Of a stretch of 64,000 nucleotides of DNA, positions 9,103 through 17,130 are shown piece by piece. The stretch's first letter is position 1; every line of letters begins with the position of its first letter. Origin of the DNA: JAZIHH01 sp036678685 (GTDB lineage Bacteria > Bacillota > UBA4882 > UBA10575). Made by a program: the position numbers and the translations under genes. The notes beneath the pieces are model-generated. The model was not told where the DNA came from. It searched no databases and saw only the letters and a list, made by a program, of their open reading frames with translations. Location: the NCBI GenBank assembly GCA_036678685.1, contig JAZIHH010000034.1, forward strand, positions 62,001-126,000, read 5' to 3'.

Positions 9103-10761
9103 TCACTCTCCCGGGCGCCAACGGTAAATCTTATATTCCCCCGCTTGATAGACCGTGGATAAAATTTCTCCTCCGGCCAGGGGGTACGGGTATAAAAGCG
9201 TCTCCTGGAAAGGAGAAACAACTTTTACCTCCCCGGTTGCCGGGTCCACGGTCGCCGTCCGGTAATAGCCTTCAGCGCCAATGGTGAAATAGATCAAACC
9301 ATCCGGCCCCCAAACCGGATCCTGGTGACGGTTCCCGTCTGCTGTCAACCGGCGGCTGTTTTCTCCGTCCCACAGGTACAACTGGTCATAGCCGCAGTAG
9401 GGGGCGACATAAACCAGACTGCGCCCGTCCGGAGCCCAGGCGGGGGAATACTCGTCATAAGGGCCGCCGGCCACCCGCGCCAACACCTTTCCTTCCAGGT
9501 CAACCAGGTAAATATCGGTGTCGCCTTTAATATTAACCGTTACGGCCAAACGGTCGCCTGCGGGGGACCAGGCCACGTCCACCGGGTTGGGCAGATCCAG
9601 GGGAAAGGGGGAAATTTCGCCGCTCTCAAGGGCCAACCGGTAAAGTAAATGTTCTCCTTCCACATCGGAAACAAAAAGAATCTCCTTCCCTTCCGGAGAA
9701 ACACCATACGCGGAAACCGTCCAATCGGTCAGGCGCCGGATCTTTCCTTCTTCCCATAGATAAAGGTCAAAGTAATTGCTCTGGTGCGTGGAGAGAAAAA
9801 CAATCCTCCTCTCGCCGGCGGGACGTGCCTGCATATGCTGGCCGTGCCCTGCAATGCAGGGTTCATATTCATCCCTGATGCGCGGGGCATCCCGGCCGGC
9901 CGCATAACGGCTTTGCAGATCGGCTTTCCAGTCTTCCCACAACTCACGCCGGGAGATATTTAACACCGCTTGATAAGCCGCATCTTTATCCCCGCGGGCA
10001 AAAAACTCCGCCAGCAAAGCGGGCAATTTTTCCCGTCCGTATTGGCGGGCGACATAATCCGTCAAAGACCAGGCCTGGGCGTAATCGAGATTGGTCTGCA
10101 CGGTCCGCAGGCTGTCCATGTTGGAAAGCTTGTCCTGAAGGACGGCATCCCGTAAAGCGCCTTCCCGCATGGGAAATCTGGTCTCCTCCGGCATGTAATA
10201 CTCGGCCAGTCCTTCCACCAACCAATCCGGGGGCTGCCCGGCCAAATTGAGTAAAAAATTGTTGCGGAAAGAATGTAAAGTGATGATATGGGTAACTTCG
10301 TGAATCAATACCCCCCGTAGCTCACGAAGAGTTGGCTGCTTAATCACGGCCAGCCGGTTCACGAGAAAATGAGCCACCCCTTCCGGCGTGGCCGTAAGAG
10401 GGACCCCACTGGCCTGGGAATTTTGAAAATCCCGCCGGGAATCGAAAAGGATCACCCGGATTTCCGGAAGCGGATTGATCGTATAAAAATCTTGGAAATC
10501 AGGATAAACCCGGTCATAAGCTTCCTCCGTAAGAATAGTCCGGCACCGCAGAGCCAGGTCCTCCATGCCCTGATAAAAATGGATGCGGAAATGACGGGCG
10601 GGAAGAACCTGCCACTTCAGGGGCCGCGGCGGAGATTTTACCCGGCCAAACCGGAATTCCGCACCCGTATTGGTGATTTCCATTGCCGCCCGGGAATGAG
10701 GCAAGCCGCCCGTTATGGCAATGAGCAAAACCAACCCTATCGCCAATAATCTATTTTTCAA
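9103..10761 (-). CDS. Peptidase MA-like metalloprotease with TolB-type beta-propeller
   Basis: Exported 552-aa protein. A signal peptide (MKNRLLAIGLVLLIAITGG) is followed by a gluzincin/peptidase-MA domain (about 45-260) with zinc site H154-E155-V-T-H158 and the third ligand in DWLVEGLAEYY. The C-terminal half (about 285-550) is a TolB/WD40-like propeller with repeated blades such as SPEGKEILFVSD, SPAGDRLAVTV, APDGRSLVYVAP and GPDGLIYFTIG. The TTG at 10761 has GGAAGG upstream and is the only start giving a full signal peptide. It is immediately upstream of the Omp85-like barrel; the pair looks like one envelope unit in which a periplasmic or surface propeller-protease serves the barrel. Activity is inferred from the HExxH motif only. 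Confidence 0.85.
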   Translation of the reverse strand: MKNRLLAIGLVLLIAITGGLPHSRAAMEITNTGAEFRFGRVKSPPRPLKWQVLPARHFRIHFYQGMEDLALRCRTILTEEAYDRVYPDFQDFYTINPLPEIRVILFDSRRDFQNSQASGVPLTATPEGVAHFLVNRLAVIKQPTLRELRGVLIHEVTHIITLHSFRNNFLLNLAGQPPDWLVEGLAEYYMPEETRFPMREGALRDAVLQDKLSNMDSLRTVQTNLDYAQAWSLTDYVARQYGREKLPALLAEFFARGDKDAAYQAVLNISRRELWEDWKADLQSRYAAGRDAPRIRDEYEPCIAGHGQHMQARPAGERRIVFLSTHQSNYFDLYLWEEGKIRRLTDWTVSAYGVSPEGKEILFVSDVEGEHLLYRLALESGEISPFPLDLPNPVDVAWSPAGDRLAVTVNIKGDTDIYLVDLEGKVLARVAGGPYDEYSPAWAPDGRSLVYVAPYCGYDQLYLWDGENSRRLTADGNRHQDPVWGPDGLIYFTIGAEGYYRTATVDPATGEVKVVSPFQETLLYPYPLAGGEILSTVYQAGEYKIYRWRPGE

Positions 10762-10856
10762 TCCGTTTCATCCTTCCGGGAGACGGGGATTACTTTTTCT
10801 ATTCCATATCCGTTCCATAGTTCCTGCCGTAATTTTCAGTGAATATTAACGGTGAT

Positions 10857-11129
10857 TTATTTAAACATCCGCTTAAAAATTCCTCTCCCTTTTTCTGCCG
10901 CCGATTCGTCACTGTATTTTAAAGCGTTCACTTTACCGGTTATGGAGAGTTTTCCCTGTTCCAGATGGAGCTGTTGCAGATGAAGATTTTCCCCCCGGAT
11001 GACCAGAACACCCTTTTGTGTTTGCAAGAAAATTTCTTCCCGGTTAAAGCTGCCGACATTGGTCACCCCGTCCACCGTCAACTGTTCCCTGCCGTAAAGA
11101 GTCAATTGATGAACTTTTTGGCTGTCCAA
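10857..11129 (-). CDS. yabP: Sporulation protein YabP
   Basis: Spore-formation protein of the YabP/YqfC family, 90 aa, made in the mother cell and linked to cortex assembly in Bacillus. The family core is clear: HQLTLYGREQLTVDGVTNVGSFNREEIFLQTQKG, then LVIRGENLHLQQL and SITGKVNALKYSD. Start is TTG at 11129 with GGAGGTG 5 bases upstream. In most Firmicutes yabP is followed by yabQ, divIC and yabR; here it sits alone after the SpoIID-like gene, and the other three are found at 29.2-30.4 kb. Confidence 0.9.
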   Translation of the reverse strand: MDSQKVHQLTLYGREQLTVDGVTNVGSFNREEIFLQTQKGVLVIRGENLHLQQLHLEQGKLSITGKVNALKYSDESAAEKGRGIFKRMFK

Positions 11130-11201
11130 GAAGTCACCTCCCGTAAGGCTTCCTAAATTATATTATATGCGCTTCTTGGACGAAATGCCCAAAAACAAAA
11201 T

Positions 11202-12161
11202 TTATTCCCAGACTTTTTCTATTTCCACCCGCGGGTAATAATGTTTTACAATCTCTTCCGGATCCTTGCCTTCCAAAGCCAAAGCATGGGCACCCCACTG
11301 ACAGAGACCAACGCCGTGGCCAAAACCCCGTCCCTTAATAATAATCCCGTCAGCATTCTGGTCAAGATCGGTAATCCAGAGGGAACGGAGCTTTTCCGGT
11401 CCAGCGGCCGTCCGGAAGTCGGCACTCTTTACGCTCGCCCGGCTTTTCGTTCCGGTAAATTCCAGCCGGGTCACGCGGGAGGATTCCTCATGTCTCGCCC
11501 CCACCTGCACTCTTTCCACTTCTCCTACATCCACGCCCAATTGCTTCAAGATGGCGGCCAGTTCTCCCCAGGAAAAACCGGCCGACCAAAACAGTCTCTC
11601 TTCAGGGGTTGTCCCCTCCTCGGGACAGTTTACGGGGGTGATATAGGCGGGCTCTTCCCCTTCATAACCCAGCCCGACGACAGCCGGGGTTGTTTTCCCG
11701 CCGCAGCTGGCGGAGAACCATCCCTTTACGTAATCCCCGTTGTAGGTCATGATTTTACCCCTGGTCATCTCCACCGCCCGCCGGATCTCGGAAGTAATTG
11801 CCCCGGCGTTATAAGCTTGCGCATGTTTCTCATCCGTGCAGATATCGGCGTCATGCATTTCCCTGGTTCCTCCCCGGGAGAGGAATTCCAAAGTAAAACT
11901 GCGGGCGACAATAGCCTGGGCGCCGTAGGCCTCCACCGGCCAGCCTTTTTTCATCTCGCCGGCGACCACGCCGACCAGGTACTCCTCCAAAGGCATCTTT
12001 TGCCGGGTTTGGGTCTCGTGGAAATAAACAGTGATTTCCGGTTCTTTTTCCCATTTAACGCCGGAGTCTTTTTTTGCCCTGCGGGTAAAAATGAAGACGG
12101 CAATCCCGGCAACAATGATGAGTAGAAGACCTGCACCCAACAGGCGACGGTCGAAAGGCAT
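11202..12161 (-). CDS. SpoIID/LytB-type peptidoglycan lytic protein
   Basis: Membrane-anchored protein of the SpoIID/LytB family, 319 aa. SpoIID is the lytic transglycosylase that opens glycan strands during engulfment. One N-terminal membrane segment (LLGAGLLLIIVAGIAVFIF) is followed by the catalytic domain with EEYLVGVVAGEMKKGWPVEA (putative catalytic Glu in AGEM), ARSFTLEFL, and the C-terminal GRGFGHGVGLCQWGAHALA signature. Two adjacent ATG codons exist; the one at 12161 is better spaced from GGGGGGAAG. It lies between mazG and yabP, taking the place the RNA-binding yabO gene has in other genomes. It could be SpoIID itself or a paralogue such as a germination-related LytB homologue. Confidence 0.88.
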   Translation of the reverse strand: MPFDRRLLGAGLLLIIVAGIAVFIFTRRAKKDSGVKWEKEPEITVYFHETQTRQKMPLEEYLVGVVAGEMKKGWPVEAYGAQAIVARSFTLEFLSRGGTREMHDADICTDEKHAQAYNAGAITSEIRRAVEMTRGKIMTYNGDYVKGWFSASCGGKTTPAVVGLGYEGEEPAYITPVNCPEEGTTPEERLFWSAGFSWGELAAILKQLGVDVGEVERVQVGARHEESSRVTRLEFTGTKSRASVKSADFRTAAGPEKLRSLWITDLDQNADGIIIKGRGFGHGVGLCQWGAHALALEGKDPEEIVKHYYPRVEIEKVWE

Positions 12162-12222
12162 CATCTTCCCCCCGTGTTTTTATTACGTTTTAGGATTAAC
12201 CTTCACGGGGGTGTTTATACAA

Positions 12223-13050
12223 TTACAATCGGGCGGTCTCCGCCTCTTTGCTTTCCTCCCACAAGCAGTCCATTTCCTCCAGAGTCATGTTGGCGAGATC
12301 CAGACCGCGGCGTCGGGCCATCTCTTCCATGGCCCGGAAGCGGCGGCAGAATTTCTCGGTCACCATGTTCAACGCCGGTTCGGGCTGGATCCCCAGAAAC
12401 CGGCCCGCGTTTACCAGGGCAAAAAGGATATCGCCAAATTCTTCTTCCATTTTTTTATGTTTTTCTTCCCGCTCTTTTTTATTTGCCGCTTTTTCCCAGG
12501 CCTTCCAGGCCCGCCGGAATTCCTTGATTTCTTCTTTCACCTTGGCCAGCGGCCCCTTGATATCCGGCCAGTCAAAACCAAGACGGGAAGCTTTTTCTTG
12601 GACCTTGGCCGCCCGCAGGAGGGCGGGTAAGGACGCGGGTATGCCGTCCAGGGCGGAAGCGGGAGCTTCTTTTTTTTCTTCCGCCTTAATCTGGTCCCAG
12701 TTCTTCATCACCCCGGCGATACCGTCCACTTTCTCCCCGCCAAAAACATGCGGGTGCCGGCGGATAAGTTTTTCCGTGATCCCCTTGATTACCCCGGCCA
12801 GGGTAAATTCGCCCTTTTCCCGGGCGATTTGCGCGTGAAATACCACCTGCAACAAAAGATCCCCCAACTCTTCCTGGAGTTGGGAAGGCGAGCCGTTGTC
12901 AATGGCTTCCAATACCTCATAAGCCTCCTCCAGCAAATAAGGCCGGAGGGTGGTGTGGGTTTGTTTCCGGTCCCAGGGACAGCCTGCTTCCCCGCGTAAC
13001 CGTTCCATCACCGCTTCCAACCGTTCCAACTCTTTACCGCTGCTGTTCAC
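12223..13050 (-). CDS. mazG: Nucleoside triphosphate pyrophosphohydrolase MazG
   Basis: Hydrolyses (d)NTPs to the monophosphate and pyrophosphate, acting as a house-cleaning enzyme in the cytoplasm. Two MazG repeats are visible in 275 aa: the first with CPWDRKQTHTTLRPYLLEEAYE and EELGDLLLQVVFHAQ, the second with KMEEEFGDILFALVNAGRFLG. The GTG at 13050 follows GGAGGG with a 5-base gap. A longer frame would run into the divergent HMA gene. The N-terminal methylase domain fused in Bacillus YabN is absent. It begins a minus-strand run mazG - spoIID-like - yabP, the first half of the usual sporulation yab cluster. Confidence 0.95.
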   Translation of the reverse strand: MNSSGKELERLEAVMERLRGEAGCPWDRKQTHTTLRPYLLEEAYEVLEAIDNGSPSQLQEELGDLLLQVVFHAQIAREKGEFTLAGVIKGITEKLIRRHPHVFGGEKVDGIAGVMKNWDQIKAEEKKEAPASALDGIPASLPALLRAAKVQEKASRLGFDWPDIKGPLAKVKEEIKEFRRAWKAWEKAANKKEREEKHKKMEEEFGDILFALVNAGRFLGIQPEPALNMVTEKFCRRFRAMEEMARRRGLDLANMTLEEMDCLWEESKEAETARL

Positions 13051-13128
13051 TGTTTCCCTCCTGTGTATAAAAAACTTGGGCGGCTGCAAAGTATAAACGA
13101 GACCTTCCGCAAGGATGTGACCAAAGAA

Positions 13129-13356
13129 ATGCCGCGAAGCAAAAAAGAACAAAAAGACCGACTGGAGCTGGTCTTGGCAGAAATCTCCTGTGACAACTGC
13201 CGTACCGGGTTGATCGAGCACCTGCAAAAATTACCGGGTGTTAAAAATGTAAAGGTGAGCCTGGCCAAAAAGCGGGTGGCCATCGGGTTCGAACCCGAGC
13301 AAACTTCCCGGCAGGAAATTGAAAAACTCCTTGTCGCCCTGGGTTATTCCTTATAA
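13129..13356 (+). CDS. Small heavy-metal-associated (HMA) domain protein
   Basis: Ferredoxin-like HMA fold of 75 aa, the fold of copper chaperones and P-type ATPase N-termini. The metal-site loop is ISCDNCRTGL, a CxxC pair in place of the common MxCxxC, followed by EHLQKLPGVKNVKVSLAKKRVAIGFEP. The ATG at 13129 is preferred because a GTG at 13063 would leave only 12 bp to the divergent mazG start and no room for signals; the true start remains uncertain as no strong ribosome site is visible. Metal binding is inferred. It is not next to a metal ATPase. Confidence 0.7.
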   Translation: MPRSKKEQKDRLELVLAEISCDNCRTGLIEHLQKLPGVKNVKVSLAKKRVAIGFEPEQTSRQEIEKLLVALGYSL

Positions 13357-13363
13357 AGAGCCG

Positions 13364-13873
13364 TCATCCGGGTTTCCTTTTGCCTGAAACCAGGAGAAAA
13401 AGCAAAAAGATAAAGGCGGCCAGGGAAAACTGCCCGTAGGGGCCGAAACCTTTGACCATGGCCGGCAAATTTTTCCCCAGCCCCAATAGACCGGCCGCCA
13501 GAAGGATAACGGCGGCGATCAGATACCCGCGGCCGGAAAAGTCAGACAAGTAAACCAAAAAAAGAGAGAACCCGGCCAGGAGCGGCAAAAAAGCCCAAAG
13601 GTCCGCCAAACGGGACCAAGGAAGATACTCGAGGGTAAAAACGAGGAGAAAACCGCCGCTCCCCGCCAAAAAGGCCCCTGCGGCCAGCAGCAACTTCTTC
13701 CTTGTTCGCCGGAATTCGAGGAGAAGCAGTAAGCCGAGGGCCAGCGGGATGAAGGGCCAGAAGATTCCCCAACCTGCTTCCTGCAGCAACCGGCGATGCC
13801 CGTAAAGAAAAATTCCCAATAACAATAAGACCAGTCCGTGATAGAGGAATTTTATGCCGTCATTATTCCGCAT
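13364..13873 (-). CDS. Multi-spanning membrane protein, unknown
   Basis: A 169-aa hydrophobic protein with about six predicted membrane segments (for example YHGLVLLLLGIFLYG, FIPLALGLLLLLEF, AAVILLAAGLLGLG and LAAFIFLLFLLVSG). I do not recognise a specific family; it resembles the small LiaF/DUF5668-type membrane modules of Firmicutes. Its start overlaps the end of the VanW gene by 11 bases, so the two are translationally coupled. The stop lies 8 bp from that of the convergent HMA gene. Confidence 0.75.
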   Translation of the reverse strand: MRNNDGIKFLYHGLVLLLLGIFLYGHRRLLQEAGWGIFWPFIPLALGLLLLLEFRRTRKKLLLAAGAFLAGSGGFLLVFTLEYLPWSRLADLWAFLPLLAGFSLFLVYLSDFSGRGYLIAAVILLAAGLLGLGKNLPAMVKGFGPYGQFSLAAFIFLLFLLVSGKRKPG

Positions 13874-15272
13874 TTTTTCCTTCTCCTTCCGGCTTTTGTT
13901 TCACCCCTGTTCTGAGCAGGCGGGGAACGGGCTGGTAGATACTGCGGTTGACCCGTTCCGGAAAAATTTGGCCCTCACGGTCTCGTGCCAACCGCCAGAG
14001 CTCTACTATGTATCCGTTTTTCCCCTCTTCCTCCACCACTGTTTCCCCGGGGGGCAAAGAACTGTCTTCCACCTGTAGGACAGGAGGGGGAATGGTCTCT
14101 ATTATTCGCGACTCTAAAGTATAGAACAGATCGTCGTGGTTTTTTCCCAAAACGGCCACGGTCAGGGTATCCCCCTCCACCCGGGCGGAGATATAAACCG
14201 GTGTCGGCAGGGGATTGACCACGATCAGATCCTGACCGCCGTCAACGACGGCGGCATCCCGTCCCATCTCCACATAAGCGATGGGCAAAGAATGATTGAA
14301 CCGCGTCTCCACAGGAAAACCCGCCAGCAACCAGACATTATAAAGGGCGGTGGAAACCTGACAGACTCCTCCGCCGACTCCCGGTACCAGCCGGTTTTCA
14401 TAGATAACCGGCGCCTCCCGGTAACCCTGTTCCGTAACCCGGGGACCGACCCGCCGGTTAAAAGAGAGTTTTTCGCCCGGCAAGACCAGGGCGCCGTGTA
14501 AAGAGGATGCCGCCGTCCTAATATTGTGGACCCGGTCTTTGTTTTCCGGGTCAAACCTGGTATTATAATAACTAACTACCCGGGTCAAATCCCATTTCCT
14601 TATTTTTTCCGGGCTTAAAACCGGTTCCACCGGGTCGACCGGCAGGTCCAGCCGGCGGTTTTCCCGGGCCAGAATGACCCGGGGTAATTTTCTTTCCAGT
14701 TCCCGGAGGTTCAGACTTCTCCCCGGACGGCCGGGAGAAACGGTAACCGTCCCTTTTCTATCCACCATAATCTCCGCTTCGACCGGTTCTTTATTAATCC
14801 GGGCGGTCAAAAAACGGTGAAGGCGTTCAAAATCTCCCGGTCCGGTCTTGACGTCCGGGGTTAGATCCAAGGGCTTTTTCCGCAGAACCAGCCTCTCCCG
14901 CCGTCTTTGCCATAGATTGCCGGTGCGGCCCAAGGCAAAAGCTTCGGCCGCCAATTGCTCATATTCGAGAAAAAACCCCCAGCGCTCGGGGACAAGGGAA
15001 AAAGAAAAATCCCCGTCCCGTAACTCCACCGGTTGGGCCAAAAGGGGCGCCAACCGGTCGTTTAAAACAGCAACCGCTTCTTCCGGGCGTAGACCGGCCA
15101 GGGGTATTCCCCCCACGCTTACCCCTTCCACAATCACCCCTTTTTCCCGGAGCAGCGGCAAAAGAGGCCGGGCCGCCAAAGAAATCAGAACCGCCCCCGC
15201 CAAGATGAACAGCGACCGGCGAAAGGAAGGGGGGAAACCTTGTTTTTTTTCACTCCCAAACATGACCGGCAA
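13863..15272 (-). CDS. VanW-family cell-wall protein
   Basis: Membrane-anchored envelope protein of 469 aa. An N-terminal anchor (RRSLFILAGAVLISLAARPLL) precedes a putative peptidoglycan-binding domain (about 45-260; GVSVGGIPLAGLRPEEAVAVL is typical of PG_binding_4). The VanW domain follows, with GALVLPGEKLSFNRRVGPR, YEAPVIYE-like and GGGVCQVSTALYNVWLLAG signatures, and a basic G5-like C-terminal region. Proteins of this layout occur in sporulating Firmicutes and are linked to cell-wall or spore-envelope work; VanW's own activity is not established. Start is ATG at 15272. The gene is divergent from yyaC. Confidence 0.9.
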   Translation of the reverse strand: MPVMFGSEKKQGFPPSFRRSLFILAGAVLISLAARPLLPLLREKGVIVEGVSVGGIPLAGLRPEEAVAVLNDRLAPLLAQPVELRDGDFSFSLVPERWGFFLEYEQLAAEAFALGRTGNLWQRRRERLVLRKKPLDLTPDVKTGPGDFERLHRFLTARINKEPVEAEIMVDRKGTVTVSPGRPGRSLNLRELERKLPRVILARENRRLDLPVDPVEPVLSPEKIRKWDLTRVVSYYNTRFDPENKDRVHNIRTAASSLHGALVLPGEKLSFNRRVGPRVTEQGYREAPVIYENRLVPGVGGGVCQVSTALYNVWLLAGFPVETRFNHSLPIAYVEMGRDAAVVDGGQDLIVVNPLPTPVYISARVEGDTLTVAVLGKNHDDLFYTLESRIIETIPPPVLQVEDSSLPPGETVVEEEGKNGYIVELWRLARDREGQIFPERVNRSIYQPVPRLLRTGVKQKPEGEGKNAE

Positions 15273-15373
15273 TTCTCCACCCGGTTGAACACAGACTTTT
15301 CTTAGCCGTTATTATATCACGAAAAAACCGGAAATAGCAAAACTGTTGTTCTCCGCTTTTTGGATAATCGCAT

Positions 15374-15403
15374 GTATACCCCCGCATCTAGGCGCATAAA
15401 CTA
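15374..15403 (+). promoter_or_regulatory. Candidate forespore sigma (F/G) promoter of yyaC
   Basis: GTATA at 15374-15378 and TAAACTA at 15397-15403 are 18 bp apart and sit 37 bp before the yyaC start. They resemble the sigma-G pattern (gnATR, then cAtnnTA) with one mismatch in the -10. The yyaC gene is forespore-expressed in Bacillus, which fits. The consensus is short, so chance is possible. Confidence 0.35.
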
Positions 15404-15439
15404 AAGTGGATAATAACTGGAAAGAAGGGTGGAGAACAA

Positions 15440-16072
15440 GTGAAGTGGTTATCTTTTCCTAAAAAACTCACGAAACCCGAGCTTACATCCGTTTACCGGG
15501 TTCATGTCCATCATCCGGAAGCCCGGGAACTTTTCAGCTTTCATTTTAAGAAAATCCTCTGCCAAAATTACTATCTCAGTAACCCATTGGTCATTCTTTG
15601 CATTGGCACCGACCGCTCAACCGGCGACAGTCTCGGACCGTTGGTCGGAAGCAGGTTGGCGTCTTTAAGTTCTCCATCCCTAAAGGTCTACGGCACTCTG
15701 GAAAATCCGGTTCATGCCGTTAATTTGGAGGAAACAACCCAAAGGATCCACCGGGAGTTGAAGGAGCCCTTTATTGTAGCCGTCGACGCCTGCCTGGGCA
15801 AATCGGAAAGCATCGGTTATGTAAGTATTAAACCCGGACCTCTTCAACCCGGGACCGGAGTTAATAAAACCCTTCCCGCGGTGGGTAATTTACATGTCGT
15901 GGGCGTGGTCAATGTCGGCGGCTTTATGGAATACCTGGTGCTGCAAAACACCCGTTTAAACCTGGTAATGCAAATGGCGGAATTAATCGGTGACGGCATC
16001 AGTCAGGCTTGTCAAGAATTGTTTTCCTCTTCCCGGCCCACGGAAAAAATGGCGCCCGCCCTTCTCGATTAA
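15440..16072 (+). CDS. yyaC: Spore protease-like protein YyaC
   Basis: Member of the YyaC family (210 aa), forespore-associated proteins related to the GPR spore protease and hydrogenase-maturation peptidase fold. Visible signatures: VILCIGTDRSTGDSLGPLVGSRL near residue 50, then VYGTLENPVHAVNLEE and FIVAVDACLGK. The GTG at 15440 has GGGTGGAG 5 bases upstream. Substrate and exact role in spores are not settled. It is transcribed alone and ends 6 bp from the convergent ROK kinase stop, with no terminator between them. Confidence 0.92.
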   Translation: MKWLSFPKKLTKPELTSVYRVHVHHPEARELFSFHFKKILCQNYYLSNPLVILCIGTDRSTGDSLGPLVGSRLASLSSPSLKVYGTLENPVHAVNLEETTQRIHRELKEPFIVAVDACLGKSESIGYVSIKPGPLQPGTGVNKTLPAVGNLHVVGVVNVGGFMEYLVLQNTRLNLVMQMAELIGDGISQACQELFSSSRPTEKMAPALLD

Positions 16073-16078
16073 GCGCGC

Positions 16079-17050
16079 TCAAGCTTTTTGCAGTTTCCGG
16101 TGCAAGAGGGCAACCATGCCTTTGGTTCCGGCCTCGCCGCCCAGTTGGGCCGGGACGACCGGTAAATTCCGGTACATGTGGGGAAAAGCGCTTAACCCGA
16201 TGTTTTTTTGGACCGGTTCGAAAAGATACGGGCCCATTTTCGCCACACCCCCGCCGATCACCACCATTTCCGGGTTTAAGATATTCACCAGGTTGCCCAC
16301 GGCGATTCCCAGGTAATAAAAGGCCTTTTCCAGTACGGAAAGGGCCAAAGCGTCGCCCTGGGCGGCTGCCTCTTTCACCTCTTTGGCCGTAAGGCGGTGA
16401 AGGTTTTCCCCGCTAAAATCCGCCTGAAGGAGGCTTTTCTCGCCCTTGGCCAAACGGGCTTTGGCTTCCCGGGCGATCGCCGTGCCGGAAGCCAGGGCTT
16501 CCACGCAACCCCGCCGCCCGCAACCGCAGACCGGACCCCCGGGCAGGATGACCATATGTCCGATTTCCCCGGCGGAAAAATCCCGGCCGTAAACCAGTTC
16601 GCCATTGGCAATGATTCCCCCGCCGATCCCGGTACTCACGGTCATATAGAGCATGTCTTTTACGCCTCGCGCCGCCCCGTACATATATTCGCCAAAAGCC
16701 GCCGCATTGGCGTCGTTCTCCAAAACCACCGGTAAACCGAATTCTTTCTCCATTAAGGCAGCGAGCGGCGTGTTTGTCCATTGAAGGTTGGGAGCTTCTA
16801 TGATTACCCCGGTTTCAATGTTCAACGGCCCCGGCGAACAAATCCCGATCCCTTTCACCACACCCGGTTCCGCCTTGTTCATCAAGGCACGAACCAAAGA
16901 GTAAATCCTCGCCAGTACTCTTTCCTGTCCCTCTTCTTTTTGGGTGGGAATTTGCTCCTGCGCAAAAATGTTGCCGCCGGCATCGGCGAGAAGACCCGCG
17001 ATTTTTGTCCCTCCCAGGTCAATCCCGATATATTTAGCCCCGGAGTCCAT
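16079..17050 (-). CDS. ROK-family sugar kinase (glucokinase-like)
   Basis: Cytoplasmic ATP-dependent hexose kinase of 323 aa, probably phosphorylating glucose. The phosphate-1 motif IGIDLGGTKIAG is at the N-terminus, the catalytic Asp is in ENDANAAAFGEY, and the ROK zinc site is CGCGRRGCVE. There is no N-terminal helix-turn-helix, so it is an enzyme, not a repressor. I chose the ATG at 17050 because AAGGAG lies 7 bases upstream; the frame extends further but into a hairpin region. It follows the sugar-ABC ATPase gene on the same strand, consistent with uptake and phosphorylation of sugar. Glucose versus other hexoses cannot be told from the sequence. Confidence 0.92.
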   Translation of the reverse strand: MDSGAKYIGIDLGGTKIAGLLADAGGNIFAQEQIPTQKEEGQERVLARIYSLVRALMNKAEPGVVKGIGICSPGPLNIETGVIIEAPNLQWTNTPLAALMEKEFGLPVVLENDANAAAFGEYMYGAARGVKDMLYMTVSTGIGGGIIANGELVYGRDFSAGEIGHMVILPGGPVCGCGRRGCVEALASGTAIAREAKARLAKGEKSLLQADFSGENLHRLTAKEVKEAAAQGDALALSVLEKAFYYLGIAVGNLVNILNPEMVVIGGGVAKMGPYLFEPVQKNIGLSAFPHMYRNLPVVPAQLGGEAGTKGMVALLHRKLQKA

Positions 17051-17076
17051 TTCTCTTCTCCTTTCGTACATACAAG

Positions 17077-17105
17077 AATCCCCCATCCATCGAAGATGGG
17101 GGATT
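17077..17105. repeat. Perfect 11-bp intercistronic hairpin
   Basis: Arms AATCCCCCATC (17077-17087) and GATGGGGGATT (17095-17105) pair perfectly around a 7-base loop in the 80-bp gap between the ABC ATPase and ROK kinase genes. There is no T-run on either side, so it is not a standard terminator. It may set the transcript 3' end or stabilise one cistron of the pair. Confidence 0.7.
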
Positions 17106-17130
17106 AAAGACCAGTTAGCCGGTTCGTCCA

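Noticed and set aside
11241..12125. 294-codon plus-strand frame opposite the SpoIID-like gene
   Set aside because: Composition and lack of motifs mark it as a mirror of the true minus-strand gene.
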